Shown one piece after another: positions 26,289 to 33,390 of a stretch of 64,000 nucleotides of DNA. The notes under the pieces were generated by a model that searched no databases, had not been told where the DNA came from, and worked only from the letters and a program-made list of their open reading frames with translations. Where the stretch lies: positions 635,001 through 699,000 of the forward strand of contig JAWKLJ010000002.1 of NCBI GenBank assembly GCA_041392805.1, read 5' to 3'. This DNA is from Saprospiraceae bacterium (lineage in GTDB: Bacteria; Bacteroidota; Bacteroidia; Chitinophagales; Saprospiraceae). Position numbers and translations under genes: made by a program. Positions within the stretch are counted from its first letter, which is position 1; every line of letters starts with the position of its first letter.

Positions 26289-27623
26289 CTATCGCCGCCT
26301 CACCAACCCCTCCAATCGCTCTGCTAGTGCAGGCAAGTCGATACCGAGCTGTTGCTTATTTGTTCTCAAAACAGGGTCCTTTAGGTAGGCAGGTAGGCGA
26401 CTGGCGCCCCAATAAGCACCCAAAATAGCTCCCGTTACGGCGGCAACCGTGTCGTTGTCACGACCATAGTTAGTGACAAATTCGATCGATTTGGCAAAAT
26501 CCAGGTCGCAGAAGAGCAACGCCGTGAGGTTAATCAAATGTATTTCACCGGCATGGAAGGGGATATCCTGGTTTTTTTTGTCCATTAGCCGAAAAGCCTC
26601 CTGCATTTGCAGGTAATAAAGACTATCATAGGGGAAATGAGGTGGCAGGGTTAATTTCATCTCGTCCCACTGGCTTAGCGTTGCCTTTTTAGCTTCACGA
26701 GTGATCGTCTCAGCATCTTTGAAGATCCGATAGGCTGCCCGACCAATCAAGCGAGAGCGAAAAAAATGATCTGGATCGATGTTGATAATCGTTCGCAAGA
26801 GAGAGTCTTTCTGAGGCTGTGCCCGCATGGCCTCTGCTACCAAGGCAGCAGTAAGTCCACTGATGTCGCGTGCATAGCCAATATCAAAGATGCCAAGCTT
26901 ATACATTTCCTCGTAGGCCACTTCCGGTCTGCCAGGATAATAAGCACCAATCATTGGGGCATATAACATGCCAGCACAAGCCATCTCGCCGCCATAAAAG
27001 TGACTGAGTTGGTAGCCATAGGCCTCGACGTCCCCATCTGCAAAGGGTTTGGCGACTAGCGCCCATTCTTGCAGCCAATTGATGCGTCGCATATTTTGCT
27101 CATATGGACCTGGATCAAAACCTTCCGTATCCTTGAGACGTTGCAATTCAGCGCGGTATCGGTCAACCAGGAATTGAGCGAAATTGGCGGCACTTAAACG
27201 TGGCGCCGGGGTCTGGCCACGCCGAACAGCTTCTTTTTCAAAAAAATCTACCAGAATCGCTTTCCAACGGGTATCATCCGTGGTTCCACCAGGAGGGAGA
27301 TTGAAATCCCACGGGCCCTCTGCACTCGGCTCTCGCAAGACCAACGTAACACGGTCGATATAATCGTATTCCCGGACGATGTCCGGACGTAGCCACATCT
27401 CGGTCGGAGCACCCATCGCGTCTCCAATGGCCGACCCAAGGATCATCCCCAAGATTTTATCTTTGAGCAGGCTATCGGTCAAGGCTGGATCAATAAAGTT
27501 ACTTCGTTCCCACTGGGGGTGAGGCTTCACCTCCGTTTCCGTCATGACCTCCTGTTCAGACTTAGGTTTGCAGGCGCTTAGCAACAGTAGAACAAAAAGA
27601 TAACCAATGTGCCTTCTCTTCAT
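26289..27623 (-). CDS. ADP-ribosylglycohydrolase-family lipoprotein
   Basis: A 444-residue protein starting with a lipoprotein signal (GYLFVLLLLSACKPK). The mature part is an ADP-ribosylglycohydrolase (ARH/DraG) domain: LGSAIGDAMGAPTEMW near residue 62, the metal-binding GGTTDDTRW (Asp116, Asp117) and the C-terminal YGRDNDTVAAVTGAILGAYWG (Asp389, Asp391). All magnesium ligands appear present. The family removes ADP-ribose from proteins and normally works in the cytosol, so an envelope-anchored form is unusual and its substrate is unknown. Last gene of the sigma-factor operon, 5 bp after the phosphotransferase. Confidence 0.88.
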   Translation of the reverse strand: MKRRHIGYLFVLLLLSACKPKSEQEVMTETEVKPHPQWERSNFIDPALTDSLLKDKILGMILGSAIGDAMGAPTEMWLRPDIVREYDYIDRVTLVLREPSAEGPWDFNLPPGGTTDDTRWKAILVDFFEKEAVRRGQTPAPRLSAANFAQFLVDRYRAELQRLKDTEGFDPGPYEQNMRRINWLQEWALVAKPFADGDVEAYGYQLSHFYGGEMACAGMLYAPMIGAYYPGRPEVAYEEMYKLGIFDIGYARDISGLTAALVAEAMRAQPQKDSLLRTIINIDPDHFFRSRLIGRAAYRIFKDAETITREAKKATLSQWDEMKLTLPPHFPYDSLYYLQMQEAFRLMDKKNQDIPFHAGEIHLINLTALLFCDLDFAKSIEFVTNYGRDNDTVAAVTGAILGAYWGASRLPAYLKDPVLRTNKQQLGIDLPALAERLEGLVRRR

Positions 27624-27628
27624 GGTTT

Positions 27629-28660
27629 TTATTTTTTTAATAAGTGAATGCCTTCTTCTACCAAACGCGCCTTTTCTGAAATATTTAAAGACAGCGGTAG
27701 CTGTGCAATCCCTATTAAGCGACGAAGCATCTCGACGCCTATAAACTTATCGAGAAGTTCATCATCAAAGGAAGCTGTTTTAGTATACTGTTCTCTCACC
27801 CTATCCTGAAAGTGTTGAGCGGATTGCGCCATCTTCAAATGGGCTAAAAATACACCCAAATCAAACTCCGCTCGTCCAAAATAGGCAAATTCCGGGTCAA
27901 TTATTTTTACGACTCCACCTACCTTTAACCAGCTACCAGGATAAAAATCACCGTGAATTAAGTTGGGACCTTCCCCCAGATACACTTCACCCAAAGCTGT
28001 AATTACCTTTTTTAGCGCCGAATCTTTGTAAATAGGAGCGGCTAGTGCTTGTAGCCCCACTTGGATATCATCCAGGTTTAACCCATTATCGGCCCGGTAA
28101 GGAAAACTAAAGATATGCTCGTGGTTAAGTGCTTTTAGCGCTTGATTTTTGGGGAAATCATTTTTTATTTCCTGGCTGAATGCGGCCTCATGTAAATACT
28201 GAAGGAAGCTAATCAAGGCGTCCAATTCCCCTTGATTAAAATCTTGGTCTTTTTGATAGACATAGCTAAAATCAGCGCCATGACCTAGGTCTTCTAACAG
28301 CATGATATAATTTGCAGCGTCAGTGCCTATCAATTTTGGGGTGAAATCACGGAGTATTTTTTGCTGCTGTGCCAGTTGGTAAAAACTTGCTTCTGTGTGG
28401 ATGCGTTCTATAGGCGCATCTATCTGGGGATATTTTTCCACCCAGGGACGTGCTTGTTTGATGATGAACTGGCTACGGTTCGTTTTCACCCGTAAGACGA
28501 AGTTCATATTCCCTTCTCCTGGTTTTTCGGTTTCCAGTATTTCTTCTTCCGGCGCCAGCCAACCTTTTGCTTTCAAGTATTGAGCTAAATTGACATCCTG
28601 TCCTGCTGCCAAGAAAAAGGAGCTGCCACTGGTAGCGAAGAAGCGCTGTTTTGCATCCAT
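27629..28660 (-). CDS. Phosphotransferase of the APH/MtnK kinase-like family
   Basis: A 343-residue cytoplasmic kinase from the ATG at 28660 (MDAKQRFFATSG); a start 9 codons upstream is possible. The N-lobe has GEGNMNFVLRVKTNRSQFIIKQARPW (the ATP lysine in IIKQ). The catalytic region LIHGDFYPGSWL and KIIDPEFAYFGRAEFDLG closely parallel 5-methylthioribose kinase, where Ser replaces the Asn of HGDxxxxN. The neighbours are not methionine-salvage genes, so the true substrate (sugar, nucleoside or other) is open. Spaced 68 bp after the anti-sigma-like gene and 5 bp before the ADP-ribosylglycohydrolase. Confidence 0.8.
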   Translation of the reverse strand: MDAKQRFFATSGSSFFLAAGQDVNLAQYLKAKGWLAPEEEILETEKPGEGNMNFVLRVKTNRSQFIIKQARPWVEKYPQIDAPIERIHTEASFYQLAQQQKILRDFTPKLIGTDAANYIMLLEDLGHGADFSYVYQKDQDFNQGELDALISFLQYLHEAAFSQEIKNDFPKNQALKALNHEHIFSFPYRADNGLNLDDIQVGLQALAAPIYKDSALKKVITALGEVYLGEGPNLIHGDFYPGSWLKVGGVVKIIDPEFAYFGRAEFDLGVFLAHLKMAQSAQHFQDRVREQYTKTASFDDELLDKFIGVEMLRRLIGIAQLPLSLNISEKARLVEEGIHLLKK

Positions 28661-28728
28661 ATCTTCTTTTCTTGGAAAGATAGACAATTCTGTTTTAAGC
28701 GGAAAGGGTGAGGTGTAAATTGCCCTCC

Positions 28729-29478
28729 TTATGGCAACCTAGCCAATAACTTTTGCGCTTTAGGGTACCAATAATTATCCGCAGGGATCGTCGCCAGGGT
28801 AGCCTTGCAATTGTCAAAATCAGCTCGCTTCAGATAGGTCAGCGCCAGGTACCACTGGGCGGTCTGTCCCAAGACACTATTTTTTTGCCTGATATTTTCA
28901 AAAGTAAGTTGGGCTTCTTCTAATTGATTCAGCTCTAAAGCACAAATTCCCTTATAGAGAAAGGCCGTAATATCATGCGGATTATTTTTGAGATAGTTAT
29001 TCAATCCATCATGTGCCGTTCGGTAATCTTTATTGTTAAAAGCAGCCTCTATACCCGCCAAGGCATTTCCATCCACGCTTTTTTCCTGTAAAGACAGCGG
29101 GCGATGCTCAGCAAACTGACTATAAGTGGGGGTCGAAGGAAAAAGGAAAGGCCAGGCAAAAATTAATAGTAATACCGCCGCAGCGGCACTAGCAAGCCAG
29201 TAAAGTCTGCTTCTCATAGGTATTCGTTTGCCCGCCGGTTTTGAGGGGGTATCAGTGTTGGTCTCCTGGAAAAAAGCCTCACCCATGTCGGTTAAAGTTG
29301 CTTTGAGTTGCTCCCGCTTCGGACGATTCTCCAGAAATGTTTCCATCTGTTGCCGTGTTTCAAAAGCACTGGCAAAGGCTTCATCTTCAGCGAGTTGCTG
29401 CTGAAATTCGGCAAGTTCTTTTTCACTTAGTTCCTGCTGAAAATATTGTTCAATTTTTTTGAAGTAGTCGTCTTTCAT
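28729..29478 (-). CDS. Single-pass TPR membrane protein, likely anti-sigma factor
   Basis: A 249-residue protein encoded 9 bp after the ECF sigma gene. The N-terminal 50 residues (KKIEQYFQQELSEKELAEFQQQL) resemble the short helical anti-sigma region found in Bacteroidetes sigma/anti-sigma pairs. One transmembrane helix lies at about 92-113 (LYWLASAAAAVLLLIFAW), giving a cytoplasmic N-terminus. The extracytoplasmic part (about 135-245) contains TPR-like repeats (AFNNKDYRTAHDGLNNYLKN, ALELNQLEEAQLTFENI). The arrangement suits a membrane anti-sigma factor sensing something in the periplasm. No zinc-binding HxxxCxxC motif is seen. Confidence 0.75.
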   Translation of the reverse strand: MKDDYFKKIEQYFQQELSEKELAEFQQQLAEDEAFASAFETRQQMETFLENRPKREQLKATLTDMGEAFFQETNTDTPSKPAGKRIPMRSRLYWLASAAAAVLLLIFAWPFLFPSTPTYSQFAEHRPLSLQEKSVDGNALAGIEAAFNNKDYRTAHDGLNNYLKNNPHDITAFLYKGICALELNQLEEAQLTFENIRQKNSVLGQTAQWYLALTYLKRADFDNCKATLATIPADNYWYPKAQKLLARLP

Positions 29479-29487
29479 ATCTTTTCA

Positions 29488-30051
29488 TTATGCCTCAACC
29501 AGAAGGACTCTCCATCGTTCCAGGCAGGCGTTTTTACGGCGATACATGGCATTTGCAGTGCTAAATGCCAATTTTTTAATGATGTCATCAGAGGAATGCC
29601 CGGCCTTTATCAACGTCAAAAGTTGTTGACAAAGGTCGGAAAGTTGTTGGAAGCTAGCCTCTAGCTTTTGGTTTTGTAGGTGAGCTTGCTCTGTCTTGAT
29701 CAGCAAGTCTTCTATATTGGGGTCACTTTCATCTGTATATCGCCGCAGATTTACATTTCTTACCTCCTGATCCTTACTATTTTTGTTTTTTTTATCTAAC
29801 CATTTATAACGTACAATTCCCATAAAATAAGCACCGAAGGCACAAGGAAGATTAAATTCACCTTTATTGACCCGATCATACATCGCAATGAGCGCTTCCT
29901 GGAAGATATCTTTGGCTTCTTCGATCTGCCCCCCATTTTTCAATACCCAGGAAGCCACCTTAGGTGCAAATTCCTTATAGATTTGGGTTAAAACTTGTCG
30001 GTCCCCACTGCAAACTCCATTAAGTAGTACTTGGTCTTGTTGTTCAGGCAT
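29488..30051 (-). CDS. ECF-type RNA polymerase sigma factor
   Basis: A 187-residue extracytoplasmic-function sigma factor from the ATG at 30051 (MPEQQDQVLLNGVC). Region 2 shows DIFQEALIAMYDRV and FMGIVRYKWLDKKNK. Region 4 is LSDLCQQLLTLIKAGHSSDDIIKKL, followed by ANAMYRRKNACLERW, the usual recognition helix. An upstream ATG at 30117 is ruled out by a promoter at 30074-30109. It is followed at 9 bp by its probable anti-sigma factor and is divergent from the Kazal-domain gene (221 bp between starts), which it may control. Confidence 0.9.
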   Translation of the reverse strand: MPEQQDQVLLNGVCSGDRQVLTQIYKEFAPKVASWVLKNGGQIEEAKDIFQEALIAMYDRVNKGEFNLPCAFGAYFMGIVRYKWLDKKNKNSKDQEVRNVNLRRYTDESDPNIEDLLIKTEQAHLQNQKLEASFQQLSDLCQQLLTLIKAGHSSDDIIKKLAFSTANAMYRRKNACLERWRVLLVEA

Positions 30052-30073
30052 TTCAAACGCTTTTCTATGTTGC

Positions 30074-30109
30074 CAAATATAGTAATGTCCACCTAAATTA
30101 TAGCTACAA
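30074..30109 (-). promoter_or_regulatory. Promoter of the ECF sigma operon
   Basis: On the minus strand a TTG (30109-30107) and TATATTTG (30081-30074) are 28 bp apart start to start. Transcription would begin about 15 bp before the ATG at 30051, which fixes that start codon. Confidence 0.6.
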
Positions 30110-30272
30110 GACCACATCTAAAGTAAATTCCCTCAGAAATTGTCAGAAAAGCAAAAAAAATAATAAGCCAAGGGTAAGATTCTTCTTTTACCGCAGATAC
30201 ATCAATAACAATCCCAATGACAATCCCCAAAAACTGAATGTTGTTGGTAAATCACTACTAAAACCGTAACAC

Positions 30273-33092
30273 ATGAAAAAGAAAATTTTAACCCTATGTT
30301 TTTTTTCCTTCCTCTTACAATTGATGCTTGGTGCAAGCAATGTTTTGCTTGCACAACCCCCCTTCCAATCCATCTATGGTGATGCCAAAAGCCAAGGTTA
30401 TGAAGAAGTCCGCATTATTGATGGCAGCATCTACGCCTGTGGCCGATTAGGCGATAATCCCAACTACTTAGGCGTTTTTAGTAAGTTCGACATCAGTGGT
30501 AACCTGCAATGGACCACGATGATTCAGGATACATCAGTGCAATACCTTGATTTTGTCAAAACCAGAGATAATGCTTTTTTAGTTATTGGACGCACCATGC
30601 CAGTTGGCAACCCAGGTGGACAGCAGTTCAATAACTTATCTGTCATGTCCAAAATCTCTGATACGGGCCTCTTATTATGGACCCGCTACTACGACAACCC
30701 CGGTCGCGAAGTTTTTAACCGGATTATTCGACTGGATGTAGTCCCTTCTGACTCAGATCACTATTATGTTTTAGGGGCAGAAAACGCCAGTAATTCGCCC
30801 TCCATGACGGACATGGTAGTCATTTATAATTTTGATGAAAACGGAAATATTTTTTGGAAAAAACGCTACAATGGTGGTTCAGATAATGAATTTTTGCGAT
30901 CGATGTTGCCGCTGGGAAGTAGCAATTTTGTAATTACAGGTAATGTGGATCAAAGAGGGAAATTTTTGATGCTCAATGCGGCTGGCAACCTCGCTGGCCC
31001 GGAGTTCGAGTACGACCCACGCACCCTCGTTTTTCAGGATGTCGCCTTGATGCCCAATCGCGACCTCCTGCTAGGTGGCATGTATCGTCCGGCGAATACA
31101 GAAATCGCCTTATTGACCAGGATAGAGCCTTCGACAGGTTTGCCGCGATGGGCCATTACGATCCCGGGCCAGACGCGGATTTGGCATGTGACGGAATTGG
31201 ATGGCGATGGCGCATTTTATGCACTCGGGATGGGCGTAGTGGATGGGGTCGATCGTCCAATGGTGCACAAGTTCCACGAAACCTCAGGCGGCCTCCCCAC
31301 TTTGCTTTGGTCTCGACATATGGTGGACGGAGAGACCGCTTTTGAAGTGGGCACCCTTCGCTTGTACAACAATAGTGACCTGCTTTATCACGACAACCGG
31401 GTGAACAATAGCAAAGGTTTTGGCCAGATTGACGCCCTCATTGGTCGGATGGACCGCGATTTTAATTCCTGTATCACAAAAGACGCGTTTTTTGAAGTCA
31501 TTGCCTTTGACCTTGATCCCCGCAATTCGCAAACCCGCATAGAAAATAGGGAAATTCCTCAGCCTAGGGTCTCAGAAACCCAGACACCCCTCGAATGGAA
31601 CCAGGAAGATTTGTGTGATGACTGTGGTAGGATTATACGAGATACCCTCCAAACGAATTGCAGCGTCGATGGCACCTTTGATTATACCTTTTATGCGGAG
31701 AACCTGTCTGGATATGATGTAACAGGTGTTGTTATCAATGGTTTACCTACAGGCTGGACCTTTAGCAGCCAGTTCTGGTCTGCGCCTCATCCTAGCTTTC
31801 CTATTCCCGATAATGGGGTGGGCGGACCATTTAATGTGACCATACTACCTCCCGGCCCCATTACGACTCCTACGGAAATATGTTTTGATGTTGTATTCCT
31901 AAGTGGCACCTTTGAATGCTGTCATTTCACTTACTGTATCACTCTTTTACCCATTGATCCTTGTGAGGAGGTCGAAGTGATTGTGACCACCCTGGAATCG
32001 CCAGAAGGTTGCTGCTATTCCATTGATGTGAGCAATGATTTTTGCGATAATTATTTTACCGGCATTCAAACAGAAATACTTACCCCGGGGGTATATTTTA
32101 GCCAATATGGCGGTGGCTCCAGCTGGACAACCAGTGTCAATACCAGTCAGGACGATATCCTCTGGACACCTGCTGGCGGCTTTATCCCGACGGGAATTAT
32201 TGGTCAAATGAGATTTTGCCTGGATGGCATTACCAGCACAACCCAAATACCACAGGAAATTGCCTTCCATTGGCTGGCACTGGATGCAACAGGTGAAAAC
32301 TATGTCGTTTGTTCCGATACCTTGCGTTTTGAATGCCAATCCTGCCTTTTGGTGGATGAAGAAAAAGTAGAGTGTATAGATAACAATACCTTAAGTTATA
32401 CCATCACTATCACCAATAACACCACACCGCCTGTTACTTCCAATATGATTTTGCTGGAAATGCACACGCCAGGCCATACTTTTAACCCCAATTTCATTAA
32501 TGTGACCTTGGCAAGTGGTGCAAGCACTACCCAGACCGTCAATATCGTCAGCACTGCTCCGCTCAACCCTGGTGATGTGCTGTATTACAAGGTTACCTTA
32601 CTCGGCGATGATGGCTGGTGTTGCCATTTGGATAGCCTATCCCTGGTCGTTCCAGACTGTGACCATACCAGCCCCTGCATTGACCCAGAACTCATTAACC
32701 CTATCCTTTGTCCAGATATCTTTGAACCGGTTTGTGGCTGTGATGGCAAAACCTATAACAATGCCTGCGAAGCCCAAAATTATTATGGCGTAACCAGTTG
32801 GACCCCAGGACCCTGTGTACAATTAAATCCTGACCCTGTTGAAAGGGTAAGGGCCGTCACCCTCTTCCCCAATCCGACGACCAATGGCTTAAACGTCCAA
32901 CTCCCTGAACCTGATGATTACGAAGTACAAGTACTAGATATGAATGGCCGTGTCATTCAAGCCATGCAATTCCAAGAAACGACCCATTTTCAATTATCCC
33001 TACATGAACAGCCCGGGGGAGTCTATTATCTAAGGATTAAAGCGGCGTCCGGTAAAACGGAACAATTCCCGTTCGTGAAAATCAATCCTTAA
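30273..33092 (+). CDS. Secreted T9SS protein with a Kazal-type protease-inhibitor domain
   Basis: A 939-residue exported protein. It has a signal peptide (TLCFFSFLLQLMLGASNVLLA), then a long beta-rich propeller-like region of recurring FDxxGNxxW-type units (residues about 30-430), then cysteine-rich beta-domains to about 790. Residues 802-848 form a Kazal domain with six cysteines and the hallmark PVCGCDGKTYNNAC. The C-terminus (VTLFPNPTTNGLNVQLP, VLDMNGRVIQ, GVYYLRIKAASGKTEQF) is a T9SS type A sorting domain. Kazal domains inhibit serine proteases, and the next gene encodes a secreted subtilase, so an inhibitor or substrate relationship is possible. Confidence 0.88.
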   Translation: MKKKILTLCFFSFLLQLMLGASNVLLAQPPFQSIYGDAKSQGYEEVRIIDGSIYACGRLGDNPNYLGVFSKFDISGNLQWTTMIQDTSVQYLDFVKTRDNAFLVIGRTMPVGNPGGQQFNNLSVMSKISDTGLLLWTRYYDNPGREVFNRIIRLDVVPSDSDHYYVLGAENASNSPSMTDMVVIYNFDENGNIFWKKRYNGGSDNEFLRSMLPLGSSNFVITGNVDQRGKFLMLNAAGNLAGPEFEYDPRTLVFQDVALMPNRDLLLGGMYRPANTEIALLTRIEPSTGLPRWAITIPGQTRIWHVTELDGDGAFYALGMGVVDGVDRPMVHKFHETSGGLPTLLWSRHMVDGETAFEVGTLRLYNNSDLLYHDNRVNNSKGFGQIDALIGRMDRDFNSCITKDAFFEVIAFDLDPRNSQTRIENREIPQPRVSETQTPLEWNQEDLCDDCGRIIRDTLQTNCSVDGTFDYTFYAENLSGYDVTGVVINGLPTGWTFSSQFWSAPHPSFPIPDNGVGGPFNVTILPPGPITTPTEICFDVVFLSGTFECCHFTYCITLLPIDPCEEVEVIVTTLESPEGCCYSIDVSNDFCDNYFTGIQTEILTPGVYFSQYGGGSSWTTSVNTSQDDILWTPAGGFIPTGIIGQMRFCLDGITSTTQIPQEIAFHWLALDATGENYVVCSDTLRFECQSCLLVDEEKVECIDNNTLSYTITITNNTTPPVTSNMILLEMHTPGHTFNPNFINVTLASGASTTQTVNIVSTAPLNPGDVLYYKVTLLGDDGWCCHLDSLSLVVPDCDHTSPCIDPELINPILCPDIFEPVCGCDGKTYNNACEAQNYYGVTSWTPGPCVQLNPDPVERVRAVTLFPNPTTNGLNVQLPEPDDYEVQVLDMNGRVIQAMQFQETTHFQLSLHEQPGGVYYLRIKAASGKTEQFPFVKINP

Positions 33093-33390
33093 ACGCTCCC
33101 GAGCATTGGTTATCCCAAAGCCGATGCACTTGACCAAACGGAGGCCTTTTCCCACTACCCTGGGAGGGGCCTTCGACTTTGTCTTATAGATTTTTGGTTC
33201 TTTGACAAATCTCGTGATCTAAAGGCAATCATAAAAAGAAAGCAACACTTCCTTTGGTCGTTTTTGCTTTCTTTTTATGATTGCCCACGAGATTTGTTAA
33301 AAAAGGTAGATTTTCAAGAATTTGTTATTCCTAGTCGGGGTTACCCTAGAAAATCTATACATTTAACCATACCTAAACATCTTTTTCACA
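33093..33390. other. Intergenic region between Kazal and subtilase genes
   Basis: About 300 bp dominated by the long palindrome (33205-33297). A short open frame across it is an artefact of the palindrome. No clear TAnnTTTG promoter for the subtilase was found. Confidence 0.5.
33193..33297. repeat. Long palindrome with a 27-bp dispersed repeat at its left edge
   Basis: The 22-bp arm at 33224-33245 is the exact reverse complement of 33264-33285. An outer 11-bp pair (33205-33215 and 33287-33297) extends the hairpin past an 8-nt bulge. The left edge (33193-33219) recurs exactly at 44540-44566. The inner part with GAAAGCAA/TTGCTTTC and a T run could act as a terminator for the Kazal gene. Confidence 0.8.
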
